NCBI GenBank assembly: GCA_003134685.1
Contig: PLCA01000002.1
Location: forward strand, 397,966-461,965
DNA from: Gemmatimonadota bacterium
GTDB taxonomy: Bacteria > Gemmatimonadota > Gemmatimonadetes > Gemmatimonadales > Gemmatimonadaceae
Length of the DNA stretch: 64,000 bases
Direction: 5' to 3'
Below, piece by piece: positions 43,601 through 52,158 of this stretch (positions within the stretch are counted from its first letter, which is position 1; every line of letters starts with the position of its first letter). The notes below the pieces were generated by a model. That model did not search any database and had not been told where the DNA came from. It worked only from the letters and a program-made list of their open reading frames with translations. Made by a program: the position numbers and the translations under genes.

Positions 43601-45295
43601 AATCAATCCGACGGTCGGCATGTAGCGGCCGAGTGCCGCGAGCGCCAGCGGATGCATCGTGGCATCGACGTCGTACCAGGGCATGCCGCGCGCGCGCATC
43701 GCCGCGCGGCCAGTCGCGTGCGTCACCGCTCCGTTCTCGACCTCCGTGACGTCACCCTGCGCCGTCATGATTTCCGCCGAGGAGCCGTTCAAGGTGGCAG
43801 TGCCGGTCATTGTGCCATTTAGCTTGAGCGTCGGCGCGAGGGCCTTTGCCAGGTTCATTTGCAGCGGCAGCATCCGCACGTGCAGATCCCGCGCGGTGAA
43901 AATCCCCTTGGACAATCCCATCACGCCGACCGCCACGAGGTGGCTTCGCCCCGAGAGCCCGTCGTCCACTACGACGTCGCCGTTCACGTTCAGCGAGTGC
44001 TCTCCGCCGTCAAATGTCGCTTTCCCGGTCAGCGTCAGCGGTCGCGGGAATGTCATCGTCGGAAAGAGCCGCGTCAGCAGTCGAGTATCGAGATTGGCGA
44101 AGGCGAGATTCGCATCACGGTACGCGAGCGTGTCGGTCACCGTCGCCTCGATCTTTCCGGCGATGTGCGACTTCTCGAGCGTCACGTCCATGTTCTGGGC
44201 GAGATACACACTCTTGCTGCCGGTCCAGTCCAGCCCGAAGTCGAGCTTTCCTGATCCGTCTTCGGGAAGATTGGGCATCGCCCAGCGAATGTCGGCGGTC
44301 CGCACGGGATCACCGTGTAAGCGCAGATGCATGTCGCCCGATTCCATCAGGTAGCGTCCGTCGCCACTCGCCTTCGTGCCGGGAAACGTTACCCGCGCTC
44401 CCTTCCACCACACCGAATCGCTGGTGAAATCGAACGAGCCGGTCAGGCCTCTCACGTCGGCAACGGGAGGACGGAACGGCTCGGCGATCATCTTCAGCGC
44501 GGCGACATCGATCAGCCGAGACTTGTATGCTGGGTCTTCGAGGCGGACGAGCGGAAACAATCCGTTGATGCTGTGAAAGCTCGACTCTTTCTGATAACCC
44601 CTGACGACCTGGAGAATCTTGAGTCTGCCATTCGGCCCGAGGGCAACTCGAACCTTGTCGGCGCGCTCGGCGGGAGTGGCGCTGCCGGGATCCCACGGCG
44701 ATCGCACAGTGAGATTTCCGTTGACCACGGTAACGTTGCTGAAGCGGACCCACGTTCCCCACCCGGCGCTTTTCACTCCGGCGCGCGTAACCGTGTCGCG
44801 CGGAAAGATCCGATCGTAGTTCCATTTCCCGCCCGGCTGCTTGTCGATCACGATGATCGGGCGGGCAAGCTTCACATCGTTGAATTCGAGCTTCTTGCCA
44901 CGAAGCGTCATGAGGCTGTACTTGGCCGAGATCTCGTCCACGTTGACGAACGGAGCGCGGGCGCTGTCGGTGATCACGACATCGTGCAGCGTGATTCCGT
45001 GCAGGAGATTTCCGGTGACGCTGCCGATGTGGATGATGCCGTGACTGTTGTTCTGAATCAGCCCCAGGACGTAGCGGCGAATGCGCTCGCGACCCCAGTC
45101 GCTGTTAGTGACCAGATAGGCGGCGCTGACCAGCAGCAACGCCACCACCACCAACCCTGCGATCAGCCGGACCCACCACTTTTTAGAATGCTTCGCCAAT
45201 GGAAAGGTGTAGGACGATCCGGTTGAGGATCCCCCCACCTTTGGTGGGCGAATAGGTTCGGTGCTGTTGAAGGGTGACCAGCGTCGTTTGGCCAT
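40625..45295 (-). CDS. tamB: TamB-like translocation and assembly module protein
   Basis: A protein of about 1556 residues: an N-terminal membrane anchor (about residues 42-62, VRLIAGLVVVALLLVSAAYLV), a very long repeated beta-rich region (AsmA-like start, many alternating strands) and the C-terminal DUF490 domain (GVQVVHRFGGMGGYRLETGVDTRYLLREP). TamB/YhdP-type proteins span the periplasm as a beta groove and move lipids or help barrel assembly. It lies directly downstream of an Omp85 gene, the standard TamA-TamB pairing. The start is uncertain: ATG 45295 overlaps the barrel gene by 113 bp; TTG 45199 gives a shorter leader. Confidence 0.9.
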   Translation of the reverse strand: MAKRRWSPFNSTEPIRPPKVGGSSTGSSYTFPLAKHSKKWWVRLIAGLVVVALLLVSAAYLVTNSDWGRERIRRYVLGLIQNNSHGIIHIGSVTGNLLHGITLHDVVITDSARAPFVNVDEISAKYSLMTLRGKKLEFNDVKLARPIIVIDKQPGGKWNYDRIFPRDTVTRAGVKSAGWGTWVRFSNVTVVNGNLTVRSPWDPGSATPAERADKVRVALGPNGRLKILQVVRGYQKESSFHSINGLFPLVRLEDPAYKSRLIDVAALKMIAEPFRPPVADVRGLTGSFDFTSDSVWWKGARVTFPGTKASGDGRYLMESGDMHLRLHGDPVRTADIRWAMPNLPEDGSGKLDFGLDWTGSKSVYLAQNMDVTLEKSHIAGKIEATVTDTLAYRDANLAFANLDTRLLTRLFPTMTFPRPLTLTGKATFDGGEHSLNVNGDVVVDDGLSGRSHLVAVGVMGLSKGIFTARDLHVRMLPLQMNLAKALAPTLKLNGTMTGTATLNGSSAEIMTAQGDVTEVENGAVTHATGRAAMRARGMPWYDVDATMHPLALAALGRYMPTVGLIGSASGPVRLKGYENDLALNTQLTFPDGGFLDLRGTMDLHSKEAGYNLAFNTRAFNAGAAVAKAPRTSLTAVGTASGRGFVPATMQAQLVAKVAASSIDTVSVDSANVRVAVADGLATIDTLAVGLPQGIVEAKGTMGMTSAHSGTLSYHVAIDSLSRFAGLISTDTSLIRPRPGILASRIAKAKADSSRVARATEVERAVTGRALPRTVVDTPATVRKNDIAGTVRADGVATGNITDFTAKGTASGTNIVARGNTIGSFTADYDWINAWTPQSQVKVNAQARNLHAAGFAFDSIGGKLTYQKPNGTLQLVVNQDNDLTFSADAAFTLDKLRNALTLNTLKLQFDTSVWASTGPAAIHWGQAGADVEHLELRNGVNGRIYVNGSLPKEGNANLDIAVDNLNVGNVIALTESDINAKGLISLNIHATGTLANPQFKGAFGATDLVYNGGTVPEVHGNVDYANQTLTGRAEAMRAGKPPFLIAEGTVPINLALTGVTGSRFPADRQIALNINADSLPLDVMPQFSQYVSNMKGHASGSFKVGGSLNRPQLTGQFGLHQGAARVVQAGINLSQIEASIRMLGDTVVIDSVAAYSKGRIVLTGGIGVGALSAPSFNLKLQTQNAQVLNNQRGQLTVSANLVMVGPFKDAHVTGDVRIRQGFVYIPPSDNKNLVGQGDPAIFSVLDTAIMADRELFPTQSPLLANLRADVTLRVDRDVFVRSLEANVEVYSDGDLAIHVNRAKETLVLDGVLLSELGEYTFMTRRFDIKRGSATFINSTELNPTLQGTAQYVVKQPNREAINIQIVVGGTLHSPNISLTSDAQPPIPQSDLLSYLAFGQSSSSLVQLEGSGLTNGSGGSNLVGAGAALASRQLAGIALGVVTDQAAGQAARSLGADVFTITPADVQTDVGNFLRGTQFEFGKYVKSHTFVAVNSPLDPNALVRPGVQVVHRFGGMGGYRLETGVDTRYLLREPTLQRDQTVATTSAFGAFLIREWRF

Positions 45296-47408
45296 TAACG
45301 GTATTTTCGGTTACAACTGGCAGGGATTCCGTAGAACCCGGGTTCAGGCCTATATCGGCACGGATCGGGCCTACAGGAGAATGGTACCGCACCCCGAACC
45401 CGGGAGTTATGGCCGCCCTTTGGCGGGGAAGGGTCGGATTGGTCTTCTGGCGGACGATTCCGGCGTCCACGAAGACCGCCCCAATGAGGTCACGCCACAC
45501 CGGAAAACGCCCCTCCACACTCCCCTCCGCCACGAAATTCCCGCCCAGCGGGCGCGGATCGAAATCGCGGTCCTTGAGCGTCGCCAGGTTGGGATTGCAC
45601 TGGGTGACGTCGGTTCCGGACGTGCACGCAACGTTCAAACTGTCGTGCGACTGGAGTGAGGCGAGGGGAATCGTGAGGACCCGTGGTCCGAGCTGATTCT
45701 CGCCGAAGCCACGCACCGAGTGCGATCCTCCGGCGTAGAAACGTTTTCTCGGGTGAAGGATTCCGTCATCCAGATTTGCGTCGACACCGACCGCCTGCGA
45801 CGTGCTGCCGAGCGGGCTGACCCAGCCGATGCGGACGTGCGCGCCGATCGCGCCGCGCTTTCGAACCTGAGCGAATGCGGCACCATCGAGGGTCGCACGG
45901 TTGTAACGGAAATCGGATAGCGTGAACGCCGACGCGTGCTCAGCGCTCGCATTGGCGCGGTATCCCTTAGTAGGAGAGAAGGGATCGTTGGTGCGGTCGA
46001 TTCCCGACGTGAGAGTGATTGGCGAGAGCCGCTGATTGCCGCGCAGCGCTTGGAGAGTAGACGTGTCACACACTCCGTAGTTGATGCAGAAGTACACGTC
46101 GCCCGCGTCGACCTCGCTGATCTCGAACCGGTAGTTCAAGCTCGCGGGCGCGCGCTCCGCCAGATCCCGCGTGAAGGTAAGACTCGTTCCGTAGCCGCGA
46201 TCGACGTAGATACCTGGCGCGCTGCGACGATGCGTGAACAGGCTCAGCGCCAGCACGTTGTGAGGCGATCCGAACCAGGGCTGGCGCAGATCGATGCTCG
46301 CGTTGTAGGTCGGGGCGAAGTAGCGCGCGAGGGCGCTCGTCTGCGGGACTGATGCATTGTGGAAGATGCCGCGGTTGTTGAGTGAGCTGGCGAAAAGATT
46401 TCCGACCACACCCTGCACGTCGAGGCGTCGGGCGCCCCCCAGAAAATCGTAGTGTGTGAAGCGCGCCTCTAACTGGACGAAATCGATCGTGTTGAATCCG
46501 GCGCTCATGCGCGCCTCCCGCGGTGGCGACTCCTGTACGGTGACGACGACCACCTTAGCCGAGTCGGGAGTGGCAATGTCGATGGGCGGGCGCGCCTCGA
46601 TGGCGGCTCGCCGGAACAGATTCGATTCGTACAGCGCGCGCTGGCTTCGCAGCATCTCGGAGCGGAGGAAGATGTCGCCAATGTGGAAGGTCAGCGATTT
46701 CCGGATCGTACGCTCGCTCACGTCATCGTTGCCGGTGACCACGATGTCTTCCACCGTCGTCTTGTATTTCGGATTGAGCGTGAGAGTAACGACGGCCGTC
46801 CTCGCGGCGGTATCGACCACGACCGACGTATCCACCTCGGCGTCCGCATATCCCTTGTCGAACAGGGCCGTTTGGAGGAACACGCGCGACGTGTCGAGCC
46901 TGATCAGATTGAGCGGACCGTTCTTGCCCAGCGCGACCCTGCGGGCGATCTCCCTCTGCGAGAGCAGGGTTGGTGTCGGCTGGTTGATGATGACGTTCGA
47001 GACGATCGTCGGTGGACCTTCCTTGATCAGGAACGTGACCCCGACCTGGCTGCGCCCCCTCTGAACCACCACCGTATCAACCTCGGTATCGCGGTAGCCG
47101 CGCTTCCAGTAGAAGACGCGGACGCGGAGCAAATCGCGCTCGAGCTCTTTATGATCGAGGTATTTCTTCGTGTAGAAGTACTTCGACTTCGTGATCCAGC
47201 AGAACGGCGTGACGATGAGGCTATTGCAGTGCGAAGAGGAAGTGTAAATGTTCTGAAGCAGATCGGTTTGCTTCATCACCTTCACGCCCTTGAGCGTGAG
47301 GTTGACTACCTCGGGATGGAGATTCGCAACGGGCTGGACATCCTGAGCCGCGAGCAAAGCAGGAACAAATAGGAGTGCGCCGGCTATCGCGGCGCGGAGA
47401 AGCTGCAA
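45183..47408 (-). CDS. Omp85-family outer membrane assembly protein (BamA/TamA-like)
   Basis: About 741 residues. A signal peptide (LLRAAIAGALLFVPALLAAQ) is followed by POTRA domains (LTLKGVKVMKQTDLLQNI; KEGPPTIVSNVIINQPTP; LNPKYKTTVEDIVVTGNDDVSERTIRKSL) and a 16-stranded barrel containing the Omp85 motif VRGFGENQLG and ending VLHLSIGEAF. It inserts barrels or works with TamB in the outer membrane. The open frame continues upstream into rho; TTG 47408 just after the rho stop is my tentative start because it places the signal peptide at the N-terminus. It is sandwiched between rho and tamB on the same strand. Confidence 0.88.
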   Translation of the reverse strand: MQLLRAAIAGALLFVPALLAAQDVQPVANLHPEVVNLTLKGVKVMKQTDLLQNIYTSSSHCNSLIVTPFCWITKSKYFYTKKYLDHKELERDLLRVRVFYWKRGYRDTEVDTVVVQRGRSQVGVTFLIKEGPPTIVSNVIINQPTPTLLSQREIARRVALGKNGPLNLIRLDTSRVFLQTALFDKGYADAEVDTSVVVDTAARTAVVTLTLNPKYKTTVEDIVVTGNDDVSERTIRKSLTFHIGDIFLRSEMLRSQRALYESNLFRRAAIEARPPIDIATPDSAKVVVVTVQESPPREARMSAGFNTIDFVQLEARFTHYDFLGGARRLDVQGVVGNLFASSLNNRGIFHNASVPQTSALARYFAPTYNASIDLRQPWFGSPHNVLALSLFTHRRSAPGIYVDRGYGTSLTFTRDLAERAPASLNYRFEISEVDAGDVYFCINYGVCDTSTLQALRGNQRLSPITLTSGIDRTNDPFSPTKGYRANASAEHASAFTLSDFRYNRATLDGAAFAQVRKRGAIGAHVRIGWVSPLGSTSQAVGVDANLDDGILHPRKRFYAGGSHSVRGFGENQLGPRVLTIPLASLQSHDSLNVACTSGTDVTQCNPNLATLKDRDFDPRPLGGNFVAEGSVEGRFPVWRDLIGAVFVDAGIVRQKTNPTLPRQRAAITPGFGVRYHSPVGPIRADIGLNPGSTESLPVVTENTVNGQTTLVTLQQHRTYSPTKGGGILNRIVLHLSIGEAF

Positions 47409-47424
47409 CGGTGAGGCGGTCGGC

Positions 47425-49185
47425 CTACAGACCTTCCAGCAGCGCGTCGTTGCTTGGCGTCGCTGCGATGCGTTTGATGAGCCATTCCATCGCCGAGCTG
47501 GATGGCATCTGTTGAAGGCCGCGTCTGAGTGTGTAGACATGCTCTAGCTGATCGGGACGAAAGAGCTTGTCTTCACGACGCGTGCCGCTGGTCGCGACAT
47601 CGATCGCCGGGAAGATTCGTTTCTCGGAAAGCGAGCGATCGAGCTTGATCTCGCAGTTGCCGGTGCCCTTGAACTCCTCGAAGATGACGTCGTCCATCCG
47701 CGATCCGGTCTCGACGAGCGCGGTCGCGATGATGGTAAGGGAACCTCCCCCGTGCTCGGGTGCGACAGAGCGGGCCGAGCCGAAGAAGGCCTTTGGTTTC
47801 GCCATAGCCGAGGAGTCCAGACCACCTGAGAGGGTACGGCCGGTGCCACGCTCAACGGTGTTGTAAGCGCGCGCCATGCGGGTAATGGAATCCAATACGA
47901 TGACGACATCCTTGCCTAGCTCCACGAGTCTGCGGGCCCGCTCGAGCACCATCTCGGTCACATCGGTGTGCCGAACGGCGGGCATGTCGAAGCTGGAGGC
48001 AACAACCTCGCCATAGCCCCAGGTGATCATCTCGCTCACTTCTTCGGGGCGCTCGTCCACGAGCAGAACGAGGAGGGCGGCCTGGGGATGGTTGATCGCC
48101 ACGCCTTCGACGATCGCCTGGAGAAGCATGGTCTTGCCGGCGCGTGCCGGGGCGACGATGAGCGCGCGCTGGCCGTACCCGATTGGCGCGATCAGATCGA
48201 TCGCTCGGCGGGTAAGCTCCGGTCCGGTCTTCGCGGGTTTCCCCGTCTCGAGCTTCAGCTTGCGCTCGGGATACGACGCGGTGAGAGAGCCGAAGTCAGG
48301 ACGCCTTGCCGCGGCCTCCGGATCGGCTCCGTTGATTTCCTTGGCGTCGACGACGACTACGCGATTGCGATGATCGTGCCCGGTGGTGGCGAGCACCTGA
48401 TCGCCGCGGCGCAGCATGTACTGGCGCATGACCTGTGTCGGCACGTACGCGTCACCCGGCTCGGCGAGGTAGCTGTTCGCGGCGCGACGAATGAAGCCGC
48501 CCTCGCGCTGCGGATCAAACCACCCCGTGGTTTCGCCATCCGGAATGACAGGAGCGACTGGCGCACGCGATGCCTGCTCCGTTCCGCTGCCGCCGCTACC
48601 GCCGCCTCCTCCGCCTCCGCCTCCTCCGCCGCCACTGCCACTGCCTCCTCCTCCGCGTGGTCCGCCCTGCGGGCGCTGCCTGCCGCGTCCGCGCTGATTG
48701 CGGCCGCGTCTTCCGTTGTTGCGGTTGTCGCCGCGCTCACCGGGATGTCGTTGATTGCCATCGCGCTGCTGCTGGCCGCCTCTCTCTCCGCCGCCCCTTT
48801 CACCGCCGCCCCTTTCACCGCCGCCCCTTTCACCGCCTCCCGATGTCTGCGGATTGTACGGAGCCTGCTGTTGCTGCTGTGGGGAAGCGCCTGAGTCGCT
48901 CGATCCATTGGGCGAATCGTCCGCGCCGGAATTGGATTCGGAATTCGCCGCCACGCTGGGCGCGGCATCGGGAGGTGGAGTAGGAATGGGAGAAGGGATG
49001 GCTGGTGATGTCATATTGTCGCGCGCGTCGGGTAATTGCGCTGCGTCTGGGGTGGTTGTCAAAGGATCCATGGGCTCCAGGTACGGATCTACATCACTGT
49101 AGGATTCGGAGAGTGGAGTTTGTGGTTGATCGCCGGAAGGACGAGACCTCCGGCCGCGACGAAAAGGACGTCGACGTTCGCTCAT
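47425..49185 (-). CDS. rho: Transcription termination factor Rho with long disordered N-terminus
   Basis: A 586-residue protein. Residues about 1-215 are low complexity (Pro/Ser/Gln-rich, four GGGER repeats, RG-rich, a run of about 12 Gly). Then comes the RNA-binding cold-shock-like domain ([38 protein letters not shown]) and the ATPase core with Walker [13 protein letters not shown], Walker [18 protein letters not shown]-loop GALDSSA-type segment ([16 protein letters not shown]) and R-loop/secondary-site elements ([11 protein letters not shown]). The helical Rho_N domain is not evident. Disordered N-terminal inserts are known in several phyla and can promote RNA binding or condensation. Confidence 0.95.
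   Translation of the reverse strand: MSERRRPFRRGRRSRPSGDQPQTPLSESYSDVDPYLEPMDPLTTTPDAAQLPDARDNMTSPAIPSPIPTPPPDAAPSVAANSESNSGADDSPNGSSDSGASPQQQQQAPYNPQTSGGGERGGGERGGGERGGGERGGQQQRDGNQRHPGERGDNRNNGRRGRNQRGRGRQRPQGGPRGGGGSGSGGGGGGGGGGGGSGGSGTEQASRAPVAPVIPDGETTGWFDPQREGGFIRRAANSYLAEPGDAYVPTQVMRQYMLRRGDQVLATTGHDHRNRVVVVDAKEINGADPEAAARRPDFGSLTASYPERKLKLETGKPAKTGPELTRRAIDLIAPIGYGQRALIVAPARAGKTMLLQAIVEGVAINHPQAALLVLLVDERPEEVSEMITWGYGEVVASSFDMPAVRHTDVTEMVLERARRLVELGKDVVIVLDSITRMARAYNTVERGTGRTLSGGLDSSAMAKPKAFFGSARSVAPEHGGGSLTIIATALVETGSRMDDVIFEEFKGTGNCEIKLDRSLSEKRIFPAIDVATSGTRREDKLFRPDQLEHVYTLRRGLQQMPSSSAMEWLIKRIAATPSNDALLEGL
48787..48843. repeat. 15-bp tandem repeats within rho
   Basis: About four tandem copies of a 15-bp unit (CCGCCGCCCCTTTCA on the plus strand) encode GERGG/GGGER repeats in the disordered part of Rho. 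In-frame units of this type can expand or contract without breaking the gene. Confidence 0.85.
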
Positions 49186-49486
49186 GCAGTTGTGGTGTGG
49201 CTGAGAAGAAAAGTGCTGCTCGAATGGCTCACGTGCACCGCGGCTTAAAACTCACGCGATTACCGGAACCCTATTCTGTATGGAATGGCGCGCTGCTAGG
49301 CTGCGCTGGTGCAAGAATGGTACTATCGACAGCCGGAATTGTCCAGCAACAATTGAATGGTAGGCTCCTGCGCGGGGAAAGTCCAGCAGCTTTTTCTTAG
49401 AGTGGAGATTTTGCAGCTACCTTTGTGGCGTACGATACCAAGCATGCCTCCCACGCGTATGACCGCCCCGAACGAATCACCGACGC
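49186..49486. other. Divergent intergenic region between rho and TPR gene
   Basis: A 301-bp region without a credible gene. It must hold the promoter of the rho-barrel-tamB transcript (minus) and of the TPR-CMD pair (plus). AT-rich stretches near 49335-49415 are compatible with minus-strand promoters or a rho leader, but no clear -35/-10 pair stands out. Confidence 0.4.
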
Positions 49487-49954
49487 ATGACTGAAGCGCA
49501 CGCATCTCCGACCAGCGAAGAGCTGGTTGATCCGCTGCCCGCTCTCGAGCGCGCGGTGGCCGAGCGTCCAGATGACGCCAAAGCGCTCGTCGCGCTGGCG
49601 AATCACTACTGGCTGATCGGCGCCGGCCCGGAACCAGTGGGTGATCTCGCCTCGCGCGCGATTGCATCCGATCCCGAGAACAGGGCCGCCTGGCATCTGT
49701 GGGCGCTGGCGGAATCGAATCCGAGGGAGCGCGTTGCGCGCTGGCAGCAGGTATCGTCACGCTTCCCGGAGGACCAGCTCGCGAAGGCGAATCTTGCCGA
49801 CAACGCGGCGAGTCTGGCGGGCGCGGAGCATGACTACCAGGCGGTCGATCTCGCGATCGAGACCTACGAAGAATTGCTGGCGACGGCCGAGCACCCTGAT
49901 CAACGCGCCGCGCTGGAGAAGGCGATCAAGACGCTCAAGGGGTGGAGTTTTTGA
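49487..49954 (+). CDS. TPR-repeat protein
   Basis: A 155-residue soluble helical protein with degenerate tetratricopeptide repeats (LPALERAVAERPDDAKALVALANHYWLIGAGPEPVGDLASRAIASDPENRAAWHLWALAE, and a C-terminal YQAVDLAIETYEELLATAEHPDQRAALEKAIKTL). TPRs mediate protein-protein contacts. The gene overlaps the next one by 13 bp, indicating coupling. Partner unknown. Confidence 0.75.
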   Translation: MTEAHASPTSEELVDPLPALERAVAERPDDAKALVALANHYWLIGAGPEPVGDLASRAIASDPENRAAWHLWALAESNPRERVARWQQVSSRFPEDQLAKANLADNAASLAGAEHDYQAVDLAIETYEELLATAEHPDQRAALEKAIKTLKGWSF

Positions 49955-50385
49955 CTCGGAAGAATCCGAAAAGAAAGCGTACAAAGGCGCTGAGTTCATC
50001 GTCGGTGGAGAGCCGCGACGCAAAGCCGCACGAGCATGGTACTTCGCTCGAGGAGTTCCGTCACTTCCGGGAGCGACTGAACGCTGAAATCCTCGGCGAG
50101 GGAAACCTCGTCATCAACCGATTCTTCGCGCTCGACACTCGTACCTACGAAGCGGGCGCGCTCGACGTCAGGACGAAGGAGCTGCTCGGCCTCGTCGCAT
50201 CCCTGGTGCCGAGGTGTGATGACTGCGTGACGTATCATCTCACTCGCTGCGCCGAGGAGCGCGTCTCGCGTGCCGAGATCTTCGAGTCGCTCTCTATCGG
50301 TCTCATCGTTGGCGGGTCTATTGTGATTCCGCATCTTCGGCGCGCTGTTGATAGGTGGTCTGAGCTCGAGCGTCTCGCGCGCTAG
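49942..50385 (+). CDS. Carboxymuconolactone decarboxylase/AhpD-like protein
   Basis: A 147-residue protein with a basic, disordered N-terminus (about 45 residues) and a CMD/AhpD helical domain: ALDVRTKELLGLVASLVPRCDDCVTYHLTRCAEERVSRAEIFESLSIGLIVGGSIVIPHLRRA. The CxxC plus His signature (CDDCVTYHL) is that of AhpD-type disulfide reductases or peroxidases rather than true decarboxylases. GTG 49942 overlaps the TPR stop. A likely role is antioxidant defence (inference). Confidence 0.87.
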   Translation: MEFLTRKNPKRKRTKALSSSSVESRDAKPHEHGTSLEEFRHFRERLNAEILGEGNLVINRFFALDTRTYEAGALDVRTKELLGLVASLVPRCDDCVTYHLTRCAEERVSRAEIFESLSIGLIVGGSIVIPHLRRAVDRWSELERLAR

Positions 50386-50439
50386 CCTTGTGCAGCGCGC
50401 GGAATTCTTGGATTGTCGCGCGCGGTCGGCGCGGGGTGT

Positions 50440-50909
50440 CCTCTTCGGGAGCTCTCGCCTGTAGCTTCGTCGTGCGGCTCGCTACACCGCGCCGCCTTGC
50501 AGCGGCGCTGGCTCCGGCCGCTCCCTCAGAGGACACCCCTTGCCTCCTGCCTGAGACTTGTAACAGCACGTGCACCAGAAGTTTCGCGCGCGAGCACTCT
50601 CAGCTCAGAAGCCATTCTCCGCGCGCCTAAGCGCTCGGACGCGGCGGAGCCGCGAGGCCCGCGACCGAAAAGCGCGACACGTACATCTCTGACGCTACCC
50701 GCAAGGCCCCGGCGCGCGAGCGCGCCGCGGTACTATCGCACACGCGGCGCGAAGCGCCGCGTGCAGTTACGAAACCCGTTGGGAAGGAGGGTGAGGGTGT
50801 CCTCTGAGGGAGCGGCCGGAGCCAGCGCCGCTGCAAGGCGGCGCGGTGTAGCGAGCCGCAAGGCGAAGCGCGGGTGCCCGCTTACGGGCAGGAAGAGCTC
50901 CCGAAGAGG
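50440..50909. repeat. Giant palindromic intergenic element A
   Basis: Most of the gap between the CMD and deacetylase genes is an imperfect palindrome. Perfect 66-bp arms lie at 50473-50538 and 50795-50860 (TGCGGCTCGCTACACCGCGC and so on), and outer 16-bp arms at 50440-50455 and 50894-50909 (CCTCTTCGGGAGCTCT). The 256-bp centre holds further GC hairpins (for example CGCGGCGCGAAGCGCCGCG near 50744). No gene is supported. It is related to element B at 54312-54741. Confidence 0.9.
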
Positions 50910-50955
50910 ATATCCTCGCCCGACTGACCGGCGATGGTATCAGTAACTGCGCGAC

Positions 50956-52143
50956 TTATTTCTTCGCGCCAGCTGTTGCCGCAGTAGCTGCCGACGGCTT
51001 CGCGACGACTGCTGGATTGCCGTCGGAGATGTACGCGTTGCCCGATTTCTCGAGCTTGTCGATCATGGCCCCGATCGCGTTCCCGATCACCTGAATGCGC
51101 GGAGTCATGCCGGGGTTGAACGCCGGATCGTACGGGCTCCGCATCGGCCCACCCGCTACCTCGAACACGACCGGCCACTCGTAGCTCACCGTCTTGCCGG
51201 TCTTGGGATTCGTCCACGATCCCTTGCTCGCCAGCGCGCGATTCTTCGGCCACAACCCCTGCGGCAGCGCCATCGATCTGATCTTGTAGCCCGGCACCGC
51301 TGAATCGATCGCCAGTGCGTTGCGCGCGATCTGCTCCTGAACGATCGCATCGGAGAACTTGCTCAGCTGCGCGTGCCACACCGTGTGATCGCACAGCTCG
51401 AACCCGTTGTCGGCGAGCCACTTCACCTTCCGGAATCTCCAGTTCGATTTCTGCCCCTGAATTCCGCGATCGCCGAAGAAGTTGTGTCCCGCGTTCGCCC
51501 CGTTGAGAAGACAGTACACGGACTTGTTATTCCAGTCGGGATGCGTCTTCTTGAAATCGAGCCAGATCCCCATTCCGCTGGTCGGATCTATCTCGAGCGT
51601 CCCGTTGTTGTCGATGTAGCGGAACTGCTCGGGAGAGGCGTCATCAAAAACAAAGACCACCGGTGACAATCCCCTCGGAAGATTCAGCTTCTTGTCGAGC
51701 ACATCCGACATGTTCACCGGCCGGTAACCGCGACTGTAAAGAAGCTCCAGATCCTTCCTGAACTGGCCGCGCTCGCGCGCGTAATCACTATTGTGGTCGG
51801 TGATCAAGTGATATTCCAGCACCATTATTCGTCCCATCTCATTGGGAACGCGATTCGGGTTTGCTGTACCTGATTGCGTAGCGCCTGAAGCTGGTGCGGC
51901 GGCCAGGCCCGCCGTATTGGCAGCGGAACCAGCCGCTGGACTTTCCGTAGTGGAAACTGGACCCGTTGCGGCGCGTGAGGTGTCTGATGTACCAGCATTC
52001 TGAGCCGGCACGCTCGCGACGGTAGTCGAGACGGCGCCATTACTGTTCGTGGCGGACGGTGAGCTCGCGGCGGAAGCCGAATTCGCACCGACCTTGCAAG
52101 CGGACACAACGAAAACGAAAGAGACGAGGACAGAACGATACAT
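50956..52143 (-). CDS. Polysaccharide deacetylase-like lipoprotein
   Basis: A 395-residue lipoprotein (MYRSVLVSFVFVVSACKVG, lipobox VVSAC) with a 75-residue Ser/Thr/Ala-rich linker followed by a NodB-type domain: MVLEYHLI, VVFVFDDASPEQ (the catalytic/metal Asp pair) and ELCDHTVWHAQLSKFSD (H-x3-H metal site). Such enzymes deacetylate peptidoglycan or surface polysaccharide. It starts only 15 bp from the divergent PBP1A gene, so their promoters must overlap each other's coding regions; a joint cell-wall role is likely. Confidence 0.82.
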   Translation of the reverse strand: MYRSVLVSFVFVVSACKVGANSASAASSPSATNSNGAVSTTVASVPAQNAGTSDTSRAATGPVSTTESPAAGSAANTAGLAAAPASGATQSGTANPNRVPNEMGRIMVLEYHLITDHNSDYARERGQFRKDLELLYSRGYRPVNMSDVLDKKLNLPRGLSPVVFVFDDASPEQFRYIDNNGTLEIDPTSGMGIWLDFKKTHPDWNNKSVYCLLNGANAGHNFFGDRGIQGQKSNWRFRKVKWLADNGFELCDHTVWHAQLSKFSDAIVQEQIARNALAIDSAVPGYKIRSMALPQGLWPKNRALASKGSWTNPKTGKTVSYEWPVVFEVAGGPMRSPYDPAFNPGMTPRIQVIGNAIGAMIDKLEKSGNAYISDGNPAVVAKPSAATAATAGAKK

Positions 52144-52158
52144 TTTTCCCGAGTACTG

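Noticed and set aside
48781-48843. Possible CRISPR-like short repeats
   Set aside because: The 15-bp units are contiguous, lack spacers and encode GGGER repeats in frame inside rho.
50413-50946. 177-codon plus-strand frame and minus-strand frames across giant palindrome A
   Set aside because: Frames are by-products of GC-rich palindromic sequence; translations repeat in mirror image on both strands and have no ribosome sites.
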